Assembly (NCBI GenBank): GCA_027489105.1
Contig: JAIYAJ010000297.1
Coordinates: 1-6,963 of the forward strand
Source: Zymomonas sp.
GTDB taxonomy: Bacteria > Pseudomonadota > Alphaproteobacteria > Sphingomonadales > Sphingomonadaceae
Reading direction: 5' to 3'
DNA length: 6,963 nt
In this document: piece after piece, positions 1-5,217 of the stretch
Layout: every line of letters starts with the position of its first letter
Position numbering within the stretch: the stretch's first letter is position 1
Position numbers and translations under genes: made by a program
Notes under the pieces: generated by a model
Seen by the model: only the letters and a program-made list of their open reading frames with translations
Databases searched by the model: none
What the model was told of the DNA's origin: nothing

Positions 1-833
1 AGCGGGATCTTGTTCGGCTTGGGGGCCGGATCCGGCTGAGCGCTCTGAGGCGCTACCGCGGCGGCCTCCGAGAGGAAGCCGGTGAAGAACGCGGCCACAC
101 GGGCGGCGTCGAAAGCGTTATATGCTTTCAACAGCATGCTTTTGCGCTGCTGTCCAGAGTAAATATCGACCTGGTCCAGCCAATCGAGGAAGTTCTGGTC
201 GGTATTGATGGTGCGCCAATTCGGCACAGCATCATCCAGAGCATTGAACATGCTCTGTTTGGTGTTGGTTTCGGTCCGGTTTGTCACCAGATCGAGCTTC
301 TTCTTCAGCTCCTCGATCTCGCGATCGCGCGCGGTCAGCTCCGGCGCCAATTCTTCGCGAGCCTTCTTGGCGACGACCTTCAGAAGGTCGGACCCATAGT
401 CCTTCTCTTCTTCCTCGGTGACCAGGCGCTCGAACTGCTTCGGCTGCTCGCTGCGCGACATCTCGTCCATGCGCGCCATCAACTCGTCGATCTGGCGCTG
501 CAGCTGGTCGAGCTGGCCGTTCGCCCGGCGCAGGTCCTGCTGCGAGCGCGCGTAGCGCCCGTTGACGGAGTCGAACTTCTGCTTCCAGCTCGCGTCGTTC
601 TCGTCGACGGGTTCCGGCGCCGGCGGCGTCGACTGCTGGCCTCCATCGGCCGCAGCGCTCGGCTGCTGGTCGGGCTGCGCCTGCTCCTGGTTCTCGCCCT
701 CGCTGGGGGCTTCGGTGGTGGCGCCCTCGGGCGGGGCGTTCTGGGCCTCGATCAGCTCGGAGGCGCGCTGAGAGGCCGCGAGCACGGCGGCGGGGACTTT
801 GACGGATGCGTCGATCGGCAGTTGGGTGGCCAT
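1..833 (-). CDS. Scaffold-like head assembly protein (3' end cut by window edge)
   Basis: An open frame starts at ATG 833 and stays open to base 1 (277 codons), so the C-terminus is missing. The start follows an AAAGG ribosome site at 840-844 and lies 3 bp after the stop of the preceding gene. Residues 30-78 are a Pro/Gln/Ala/Glu-rich linker. Residues 80-185 are highly charged and heptad-like, probably coiled coil. Residues 195-256 form a more ordered domain containing 'VPNWRTIN', 'FLDWLDQVD' and 'ARVAAFFTGFL'. This disordered-linker, coiled-coil, small-domain layout, together with a position downstream of the portal where scaffold normally precedes the major capsid, suggests a scaffolding protein that templates the procapsid and is then lost. 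I recall similar C-terminal domains in podovirus genomes annotated as scaffold or structural, but this is from memory. It could instead be another head-associated protein. Bases 100-290 look less GC-rich than the rest of the gene. Confidence 0.65.
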   Translation of the reverse strand, partial: MATQLPIDASVKVPAAVLAASQRASELIEAQNAPPEGATTEAPSEGENQEQAQPDQQPSAAADGGQQSTPPAPEPVDENDASWKQKFDSVNGRYARSQQDLRRANGQLDQLQRQIDELMARMDEMSRSEQPKQFERLVTEEEEKDYGSDLLKVVAKKAREELAPELTARDREIEELKKKLDLVTNRTETNTKQSMFNALDDAVPNWRTINTDQNFLDWLDQVDIYSGQQRKSMLLKAYNAFDAARVAAFFTGFLSEAAAVAPQSAQPDPAPKPNKIP

Positions 834-836
834 GAC

Positions 837-1073
837 TTACCTTTGGGTGAGCTTATCGGCGGTTGAAGGGGCATCGGTGAGGATCTTGACCAGATCGGCG
901 GCGAACTGCGCGCGGCCCTGGTTGATCGTCAGGATGTCAACGGGCGACCTCACAAGGGTGTCCTTGGCTTCCTCCGCGTAGGCCGCGTAGGCTTCCAAGA
1001 ACCTGTTCCAGCGTTCGATGTCGGCAGCTCTTAGCTCGGCTGCTCTTACCTGCAGGGTAACCTTGGTCTTCAT
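837..1073 (-). CDS. Small helical phage protein, unknown function (78 aa)
   Basis: The gene runs from ATG 1073 to TAA at 837-839. It begins 3 bp after the preceding gene and ends 3 bp before the scaffold-like gene, so it belongs to the portal operon. The Shine-Dalgarno is weak, so coupling is likely. The protein is predicted almost wholly helical, with an amphipathic stretch over residues 12-38 ('WNRFLEAYAAYAEEAKD') and 'QGRAQFAADLVKILTDA' at about 52-68. It has no cysteines, signal peptide or membrane segment. Tight placement before a scaffold-like gene suggests a head-assembly accessory role, but I do not recognise a characterised family. Codons 5-9 carry one copy of the TTACC-N5-GGTAA palindrome. 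Confidence 0.75.
   Translation of the reverse strand: MKTKVTLQVRAAELRAADIERWNRFLEAYAAYAEEAKDTLVRSPVDILTINQGRAQFAADLVKILTDAPSTADKLTQR
1046..1060. repeat. Dispersed palindrome TTACC-N5-GGTAA, copy 1
   Basis: Perfect 5-bp arms flank a 5-bp centre (TGCAG on the plus strand). It lies 13 bases inside the 78-aa gene that starts at 1073 and encodes 'VTLQV' using the codons GTT and GTA, which look uncommon in this GC-rich region. The sequence is directly visible; its function is inferred to be an operator or an RNA hairpin. Confidence 0.6.
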
Positions 1074-1076
1074 GCG

Positions 1077-1313
1077 CTACTCGTAGAAATCCGCGTCGGA
1101 CAGACCCGTCGCGCCGAACGAGACCTCGATCTCCGGGGCGCCTTTGCTGTAGTCGCGGGTGTTGGTCTTGGGCTTCTTCCCGGGCTTGAAGGCCGGGGTC
1201 GAGAGCTTGCGCGAGCCAAGGGTGTCGGCGACCTTGTTCGTCGCCGACTTCGAGTACCCGAACTGGTAGGAGCGCCGGCTGGCGCCCTTCGAGCTGCTGG
1301 ATACTCGCTTCAC
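1077..1313 (-). CDS. Small basic phage protein, GTG start (78 aa)
   Basis: The frame ends at TAG 1077-1079. I place the start at GTG 1313, four bases after the upstream stop codon. The frame stays open further upstream to ATG 1481, but that extension translates to an Arg/Pro/Ala-rich shadow of the 68-aa gene. From the GTG, residues 1-50 are strongly basic and Ser-rich ('MKRVSSSSKGASRRSYQFGY', later 'KPGKKPKTNTRDY'). The tail (residues 60-78) is acidic and ends in 'DADFYE'. No known domain is recognised. The charge split suggests binding to nucleic acid or another virion component, which is inference only. It lies between the 68-aa Lys/Gly-rich gene and the 78-aa helical gene in the portal operon. 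Confidence 0.7.
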   Translation of the reverse strand: MKRVSSSSKGASRRSYQFGYSKSATNKVADTLGSRKLSTPAFKPGKKPKTNTRDYSKGAPEIEVSFGATGLSDADFYE

Positions 1314-1317
1314 GGGC

Positions 1318-1524
1318 TTACTTGCCCGACTTGCCCGACGGCATCGGGGACGCCGACTGCTTGCCGTGCATCTTGGTCTTGCCGCCGACGGCGAACTTGC
1401 CACCGCCCTTGCCCTCCTGGGACGACTGCCCGGGGGTCTGGGGGCCGGCGCTGTTCTTGCCGGACATCTTGCCACTGCCACCCTTCGCGAAGGAAGGCGT
1501 GGAGGTCTTCATGGTCTTGCTCAT
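1318..1524 (-). CDS. Lys/Gly/Ser-rich small phage protein with internal duplication (68 aa)
   Basis: The start is ATG 1524, or ATG 1527 which adds one Met. Both are served by AGGAG about 6-9 bases upstream, and the stop is TAA 1318-1320. The frame is open further upstream, but that would overlap the Ig-like gene and the Shine-Dalgarno argues against it. The protein is low complexity and very basic, and almost certainly unstructured. It holds two copies of a unit with consensus F-A-x-G-G-x-x-K-M-x-G-K-x-S-A-x-P, at residues 12-28 and 44-60 (32-residue offset), each followed by Pro/Gly/Ser. I recall similar short 'FAKGG...KMxGKQSA' proteins in other podovirus genomes without assigned function. 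A role bound to DNA or the inner head is possible but unproven. Confidence 0.8.
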   Translation of the reverse strand: MSKTMKTSTPSFAKGGSGKMSGKNSAGPQTPGQSSQEGKGGGKFAVGGKTKMHGKQSASPMPSGKSGK

Positions 1525-1541
1525 CATCTGGAGCTCCTGGG

Positions 1542-1871
1542 TTACGAGGCGATAACGACGGCGGTGGGACGCGTCACGACCACCTTGGTCGGGACCTTGG
1601 CATTGGCCACAGACACGGCGCACGCCATGCGGAAGCCAACGTCGCCGGCGGCGAGCACGCGAGTGGTTGCAGTCGCGCCCGAGATCAGGGTGCCGCCGCG
1701 ATACCACTGGTAGGTGATCGTGGGCGTGAGCCCGCGGACCGTCGGAGCCGAGCACGTCAGGGTCTGGCCCTGCGTGGTCGTGCCCGTGATGGCAGGATAC
1801 ACGACGACCGTCGTGTCTTCGGCGTTAGCAGGTTCGCGATCGAACCGGATCCTGTGAAGCTGTGAACTCAT
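1542..1871 (-). CDS. Ig-like domain phage protein, candidate head decoration protein (109 aa)
   Basis: The gene runs from ATG 1871 to TAA 1542-1544, with a strong GGAGGT ribosome site 5 bases before the start. A single immunoglobulin-like domain covers about residues 24-100: 'PAITGTTTQGQTLTC' (first strands), 'ITYQWYRGGTLISGATATT' (core strand and hairpin) and 'AAGDVGFRMACAVSVANA' (last strands). The canonical core triad is present as Cys40, Trp57 and Cys84. Such domains recur on phage virion surfaces, fused to structural proteins or free, and are thought to give weak binding to host or environmental glycans. The short free-standing form between portal and scaffold genes suggests a capsid decoration protein. 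No signal peptide is seen. Its ribosome site is embedded in a TTACC-N5-GGTAA palindrome, so expression may be controlled there. Confidence 0.8.
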   Translation of the reverse strand: MSSQLHRIRFDREPANAEDTTVVVYPAITGTTTQGQTLTCSAPTVRGLTPTITYQWYRGGTLISGATATTRVLAAGDVGFRMACAVSVANAKVPTKVVVTRPTAVVIAS

Positions 1872-1873
1872 GA

Positions 1874-1888
1874 TTACCTCCAGGGTAA
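1874..1888. repeat. Dispersed palindrome TTACC-N5-GGTAA, copy 2 (over a ribosome site)
   Basis: Perfect arms flank the centre TCCAG (plus strand). This copy is intergenic, in the 24-bp gap between the 54-aa gene and the Ig-like gene. Read on the minus strand, the GGAGGT ribosome site of the Ig-like gene spans the loop and the 3' arm, 2 bases before its ATG. A protein bound here as DNA, or a hairpin in the RNA, would directly affect that gene. This is the best-placed copy for a regulatory role. Confidence 0.65.
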
Positions 1889-1895
1889 AGGCGGC

Positions 1896-2060
1896 TCAGC
1901 AGCCGCGCTTCGCCATGCCGCCCTTCTTCATGAAGGGCATCTTGCCGGCCGGAGCCTTGCCCTTGGCGCCCTTGGCGGCCTTGGGATCTTCCTTCTTGGC
2001 GCCTTTGGCGGGCGTCTCGCCCTTCTTGAAGGGCACGAAACCTTTGGGCATCTTCGCCAT
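1896..2060 (-). CDS. Lys/Gly-rich mini-protein ending in Cys (54 aa)
   Basis: ATG 2060 has AGGAG 6 bases upstream, and the stop is TGA 1896-1898. The protein reads 'MAKMPKGFVPFKKGE', then an Ala/Lys/Gly/Pro stretch (residues 17-40), then 'KMPFMKKGGMAKRGC'. It is very basic, low complexity, and without signal peptide or membrane helix. 'PFKKG' and 'PFMKKG' near the two ends resemble the 'FAKGG' units of the 68-aa protein. The final residue is a lone cysteine, as in the neighbouring 81-aa protein. The good ribosome site and its fit in the operon make it a real gene despite its length. No function is known; DNA charge neutralisation or a head-internal role would suit the composition. Confidence 0.75.
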   Translation of the reverse strand: MAKMPKGFVPFKKGETPAKGAKKEDPKAAKGAKGKAPAGKMPFMKKGGMAKRGC

Positions 2061-2079
2061 GGTCAGCTCCTGTTGGGGT

Positions 2080-2325
2080 TCAGCACTTCCAAGCCCGAAG
2101 GCTCTTGTTGATGCGCGAGTTCGGGTCGTTGGCCGTCTTCTCGCTGGTGAGCTTCTTCTTCATGCCCTTCATGCGGGCGCAGAAGCTGTCGCGGCGGGCG
2201 CCACCTTCCGGCTGGGGGGCCTTCAGGTTCATGCCCTGCGCCTTGGCGCTGGAGCGCCCCTTGGCGTTCAGGCCGCCGTTGGGGTTCTTGCCTTCCTTGC
2301 GCTGCCAGGCTGGGGTCTTGGCCAT
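2080..2325 (-). CDS. DUF6321-like small phage protein (81 aa)
   Basis: The start ATG 2325 overlaps the portal stop by one base (TGATG), so translation is probably coupled to the portal. The stop is TGA 2080-2082. The protein is basic, with a conserved-looking layout: 'AWQRKEGKNPNGGLNAKGR' (about 6-24), 'NLKAPQPEGG' (33-42), 'SFCARMKGMKKKLT' (47-60), and a C-terminal 'NDPNSRINKSLRAWKC'. I recognise this pattern as the uncharacterised DUF6321 family of phage and phage-derived proteins, from memory and not checked by search. The family has no established activity. Cys49 and the terminal Cys81 are the only cysteines. Its position directly behind the portal suggests a virion or head-assembly part. 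Confidence 0.85.
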   Translation of the reverse strand: MAKTPAWQRKEGKNPNGGLNAKGRSSAKAQGMNLKAPQPEGGARRDSFCARMKGMKKKLTSEKTANDPNSRINKSLRAWKC

Positions 2326-4451
2326 CAGGCGACCCCCCGCATCGAGTTGGCTTCCTGCACGCCGAGATCGGTGTTGGCGGGCGCGGGCGGGTTGCTGATG
2401 CCCTTGGGCGGGCCACCGGGCGCGTTCTCTTCGCCACCCATCTGGAGCTGCATCTGCGCCATCTGCGCCATCTGCGCCATCTGCTGCTGCTTGGCCTGCT
2501 GCTGGGCTTCCAGCTCGTCGTCGGCGGGGATGATCGACTCCCCCTCCATGCCGAGCTCGTTGGACACGGAGCGCAGCACGGCGGCGCGGCCGCGGATGCC
2601 CATGATCTCCATGTCGATCGGGTTGGCGGTCGTCTGCAGGAACTCGAGCTGGCGCTGGCGGTTGGTCTCGCGCTGCATGGCGACAGCGACGCCGCGGACC
2701 CGGATGCTCTCGTCACCGCGGAACAGGCCTGTCTGGTCGGTGAGCATGACCATGTCGTAGAGCGACTGCAGGAGCGGCGACACGACATCGCGGTCGATGT
2801 TACCGGCGACGTTCTGGAGCACCTTGCTGGCGTTGCCCATGAGCATGGCCAGGCCCGACGCGGTACGCCCGGCGCCGCCCAGACGCTCGGAACCCGTCGC
2901 GTAGCGCGGGATGGCCGACAGCTCGTCGGCGATCTGGGTGAACTTCTCGTACACGCCCAGGAGCTCGGCGGCGTTCGACGCCGGCTGGAAGAAGTCGACC
3001 GGACGGACGGAGCCGTTGTTAGCGGCGCCGGGGTCGCGCGAGATGTGCCAGCGCTTCCAGGGGTAGAGCTCGTCGTTGTTGTGGCCCGGGGTGACCAGGT
3101 CGTCGTCGACCACCACCTGCGGGCCAGACGAGATCGACAGGTTGTTGACCAGCGCGCGCAGCGTCGCGTTGCAGACGTTCTGCACGTCCTCGAGGATGTC
3201 GGGCAGCGCGTTGCCGACCGGCGTACCGGGCACGCGCTCGAACGACGTGATGTAGTAGGGGTGGCGCTTGCGCGGGGACGGCGACAGCTGGACCTTGATC
3301 ACATGCCGGCCGATGACCCAGGCCTGCACGAAGTAGTCGCGGTCCGGGTCGGGGATCTGCGCGGCGTCCATACCGTACTCGAGCAGCATCTTGCCCTGCA
3401 CGTTGCCATGGAACTCGAGCGCGGAGATCAGCTCCGAGCGGTTCAGCCAGGGGTTCTCGCGGCTCTCGCCGTCGGCGCGCTCGCTGTCGGTGGGGTCGAG
3501 CCAATCGTTGATGCCGTGGGCGTATTCGTTGAGGACCTTGCGGATCGCCGCCTCGTTGTAGCCCGGCAGCCCCAGCAGGTCGTTCAGGTCGGCGCGGGTG
3601 TAGCGCAGCTTCTCGATGACCTGCGCGTCCTCGATGTCGCTTACCCCGGGGGTAAAATAGATGTCGAACGGCGAGACGCGGTTCCAGAACATCCGCGGCC
3701 GGTTCTCGATCGTCGCCGCGCCGCCGGCCCAGGTGACGGTGGGCACGATGCGCACGACCGGGCCCTTGATGCAGGCGAAGGGGAACAGCGGCAGGTCGAC
3801 CAGGAACTCGGCGAACGCCTTGTAGAAGCCACCCTCCGTGAGGATGTCGTCCAGCTTGTCCTCGGCCTTCTTCGCCTCCTCGCGCGCCTTCTTCTTGGCT
3901 GCGCGCGTCGCCGCGGTGGTGAGCGCCGTGATGCGGTCCTTGACCTGCTCGGGCGAGACCTGCTGGCCGGAGCGCATGAGGTTCATCACCTCGACCTCGA
4001 CCAGGCGCTTCACCGCGTCCGCGATGTTCTCGGGCAGCGACGGCTCCGGCGTCGGGTCCAGGCCCCAGGCGCGCTCGCCGGCGAGGTAGATGTCCCGCAG
4101 CAGCGCTGAGGCGCCGCGGCACTTCACGGCGGTGACGCGGGCGTACACGTCCGAGCCGCCGAACTGCTTGATCTGCGCCAGCTTGGTGGTGTCGTACTGG
4201 CCATTGAACACGCGCTGCGCATGCAGCAGCCGGTCGTTCCAGCCACGCGCGGACGAGCGGTGGTTCCGCATCATCTCGAACTGCGTGCGGATGTAGCCGG
4301 CGAGCTGGTCGAGCTCTTCACTGCCAGGCGCGTCCTCGGCTTCCGCGCGAACGCGGTCCGCCTCAGCGGTCGCCATCGCCAGGGCCTGCGGGGTGACGAC
4401 CCCAGCCAAGCCTTGCGATTTCAAGTTGCCTAGTGACAGGGCAGCGTTCAT
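2325..4451 (-). CDS. Phage portal protein (708 aa)
   Basis: The portal is the dodecameric ring at the unique capsid vertex through which the terminase pumps DNA and to which the tail binds. I chose ATG 4451 (MNAALSLGNL). An in-frame ATG at 4595 would overlap the divergent small terminase gene and add 48 residues that do not look conserved. Length and layout fit podovirus portals. Residues 50-130 form a helical N-terminal part ('FGGSDVYARVTAVKCRGASALLRDIYLA' region), followed by a charged coiled segment (168-205). The wing/clip core is about 215-470 ('PFDIYFTPGVSDIEDAQVIEK' region). A crown-side helical part, about 418-450 and 525-570, includes 'GRTASGLAMLMGNASKVLQ'. The tail from about 645 is Gln/Met-rich, then Gly/Pro-rich, and probably disordered. 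I infer the family from this overall pattern and from the neighbouring terminase genes. It is the first gene of the leftward operon. Confidence 0.88.
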   Translation of the reverse strand: MNAALSLGNLKSQGLAGVVTPQALAMATAEADRVRAEAEDAPGSEELDQLAGYIRTQFEMMRNHRSSARGWNDRLLHAQRVFNGQYDTTKLAQIKQFGGSDVYARVTAVKCRGASALLRDIYLAGERAWGLDPTPEPSLPENIADAVKRLVEVEVMNLMRSGQQVSPEQVKDRITALTTAATRAAKKKAREEAKKAEDKLDDILTEGGFYKAFAEFLVDLPLFPFACIKGPVVRIVPTVTWAGGAATIENRPRMFWNRVSPFDIYFTPGVSDIEDAQVIEKLRYTRADLNDLLGLPGYNEAAIRKVLNEYAHGINDWLDPTDSERADGESRENPWLNRSELISALEFHGNVQGKMLLEYGMDAAQIPDPDRDYFVQAWVIGRHVIKVQLSPSPRKRHPYYITSFERVPGTPVGNALPDILEDVQNVCNATLRALVNNLSISSGPQVVVDDDLVTPGHNNDELYPWKRWHISRDPGAANNGSVRPVDFFQPASNAAELLGVYEKFTQIADELSAIPRYATGSERLGGAGRTASGLAMLMGNASKVLQNVAGNIDRDVVSPLLQSLYDMVMLTDQTGLFRGDESIRVRGVAVAMQRETNRQRQLEFLQTTANPIDMEIMGIRGRAAVLRSVSNELGMEGESIIPADDELEAQQQAKQQQMAQMAQMAQMQLQMGGEENAPGGPPKGISNPPAPANTDLGVQEANSMRGVA
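2452..2484. repeat. 9-bp tandem repeat in the portal gene
   Basis: The unit ATCTGCGCC is repeated 3.7 times head to tail. On the minus strand it encodes the (MAQ)n run in the Gln-rich tail of the portal (about residues 658-667). Copies are identical, suggesting recent slippage growth or a region tolerant of length change. Confidence 0.9.
3641..3655. repeat. Dispersed palindrome TTACC-N5-GGTAA, copy 3
   Basis: Perfect arms flank the centre CCGGG. It lies inside the portal gene and encodes residues 266-270 (FTPGV) with codons TTT and GTA. This is the only copy not close to a translation start. Confidence 0.55.
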
Positions 4452-4522
4452 GCGCCTATAGATACAGTAATTGGCGGCATTGACGCAATAGCTCTGCCGT
4501 CTTTCTCTTTGCTGAGTCAGTA
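4452..4522. promoter_or_regulatory. Divergent control region between portal and small terminase operons
   Basis: These 71 noncoding bases, visibly richer in A/T than the flanks, separate two outward-facing operons and must carry or transmit transcription both ways. Head-to-head -35-like elements overlap: TTGACG (4480-4485, plus) and TTGCGT (4483-4488, minus). On the minus strand, TATCTA (4459-4464) sits 18 bases downstream as a possible -10, which would put the transcript start almost at the portal ATG. On the plus strand no good -10 stands at the right distance. Neither first gene has a clear Shine-Dalgarno. The promoter calls are weak; a phage-specific or host alternative sigma factor could be used. 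Confidence 0.35.
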
Positions 4523-4999
4523 ATGGCTGAAATTCAACTAAGCTACAGCGATACTGATCTGAAACTGATCCGAACTCTCGCCAGAGAGATCGCATTGGAT
4601 ATTCAGCCGATCGAAACGATCTTGAATAGCCTCAAGATCGACGCAAACCGTTGGGACGCCATACAGAAATCGGTCCATTTTCGCGCGGCTCTGAGCGAAG
4701 AGATCCAGTACTGGGCGAGCACCCCCAACGCCGGCGAGCGCATCAAGATCAAATTCCTCACGATGCTCGAGGAGAGCGCGGAGGAGATGTGGACGCGACT
4801 GCATGACCCGAAGGAGTCGCTGAGCGCCAAGACCGAGCTGTGGAAGATGGTCATGCGCGGCGCCGGTGTCGGCGTTGCTCAGGTCGACAGTTCAGGCGGC
4901 GGCGAGCGGATCTCGATCAACATCAGCATGGGCGCCGACGCCAAGCTGAACGTCGAGAAGGACATTACCCCGAAGGTAATCGAGGGGGAGGTCCTGTGA
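4523..4999 (+). CDS. Terminase small subunit, TerS-like (158 aa)
   Basis: TerS recognises the viral DNA, forms a ring, and loads the large subunit to start packaging. The gene begins at ATG 4523, the first ATG after the divergent gap, and ends at TGA 4997-4999. Residues 14-60 look like a helix-turn-helix DNA-binding domain ('LAREIALDIQPIETILNSL', then 'ANRWDAIQKSVHFRAAL'). Residues 72-115 form long charged helices suited to oligomerisation. A C-terminal strand pair (128-136 'ERISINISM' and 140-145) resembles the small beta-barrel end of TerS rings. Sequence similarity among TerS proteins is low, so the call rests on this architecture and on the large subunit one gene downstream. The first half is less GC-rich than the rest. 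Its end overlaps the next gene by 4 bases. Confidence 0.75.
   Translation: MAEIQLSYSDTDLKLIRTLAREIALDIQPIETILNSLKIDANRWDAIQKSVHFRAALSEEIQYWASTPNAGERIKIKFLTMLEESAEEMWTRLHDPKESLSAKTELWKMVMRGAGVGVAQVDSSGGGERISINISMGADAKLNVEKDITPKVIEGEVL
4965..4979. repeat. Dispersed palindrome TTACC-N5-GGTAA, copy 4
   Basis: Perfect arms, extended by one A/T pair to ATTACC-N5-GGTAAT, flank the centre CCGAA. It lies within the last codons of the small terminase gene (encoding ITPKV with codons ATT and GTA). It ends 16 bases before the GTG start of the 73-aa gene and just upstream of that gene's ribosome site. Confidence 0.6.
4987..4991 (+). promoter_or_regulatory. Ribosome binding site fixing a GTG start
   Basis: GGAGG, within a longer G-rich run, stands 4 bases before GTG 4996. 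It lies inside the end of the small terminase gene and is the reason for choosing that GTG over the in-frame upstream ATG at 4840, which would overlap the small terminase gene extensively. Confidence 0.75.
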
Positions 5000-5217
5000 G
5001 CGACAACGTCATCCCCCACCCAACTGCGTGGTCGCGGACCGATCTGACCCCCGATGAAACCCTGCAGGGGGCAGCGCAATACGATTGGCAGGACGTCATC
5101 GTGTGCGGGTTTTGCCACGACACAGACAGCCTGGTGGTTCGCGGCAGCAACATGAGCCGCGAGAGGGCTCTGTGGATCGCAGAGCACCTGCGGCTGCACG
5201 CGCTGGAACGCCTCTGA
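4996..5217 (+). CDS. Small protein between the terminase genes, unknown function (73 aa)
   Basis: The GTG start at 4996 overlaps the TerS stop (GTGA), follows a strong Shine-Dalgarno, and the stop TGA 5215-5217 overlaps the TerL start by one base. Coupled translation of all three genes is likely. The first 30 residues look flexible. Then comes a compact beta-beta-alpha-like stretch: 'DVIVCGFCHDTDSLVVRGS' (33-51) and the helix 'SRERALWIAEHLRLHALERL' (54-73). I recall phage small proteins of similar shape without the cysteines and without known function. Here Cys37-x2-Cys40, with His64-x3-His68 in the helix, could form a metal site, but this is speculative. Its place suggests a packaging accessory protein. 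Confidence 0.75.
   Translation: MSDNVIPHPTAWSRTDLTPDETLQGAAQYDWQDVIVCGFCHDTDSLVVRGSNMSRERALWIAEHLRLHALERL

Noticed and set aside
111..140. Hairpin GAAAGC-N7-GCTTTC (111-129) and palindrome AGCATGCT (133-140)
   Set aside because: They lie in the coding sequence of the scaffold-like gene with no repeat elsewhere in the window, and short palindromes of this size are expected by chance.
1314..1481. N-terminal extension of the 78-aa basic protein to ATG 1481
   Set aside because: It lies fully within the 68-aa gene in another frame and encodes only Arg/Pro/Ala-rich shadow sequence.
1920..2034. Inverted repeats GCCCTTC...GAAGGGC at 1920-1938 and 2019-2034 as terminators
   Set aside because: They are inside the 54-aa gene, have no T-tract on either strand, and arise from coding of the PFxKKG peptides.
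2452..2484. Tandem repeat considered as a CRISPR array
   Set aside because: Units are 9 bp with no spacers and are in frame in the portal gene.
1870..2760. Open frame of 296 codons on the plus strand across several small genes
   Set aside because: It crosses four well-supported minus-strand genes and translates to low-complexity Ala/Leu/Cys runs.
3045..4109. Open frame of 354 codons on the plus strand, antisense to the portal
   Set aside because: Composition (Val, Arg, Asp, Leu repeats) and lack of any domain or ribosome site mark it as a shadow of the portal's codon bias.
4452..4595. N-terminal extension of the portal to ATG 4595
   Set aside because: It would overlap the start of the small terminase gene on the other strand and use the whole promoter gap. 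ATG 4451 gives a normal portal N-terminus.
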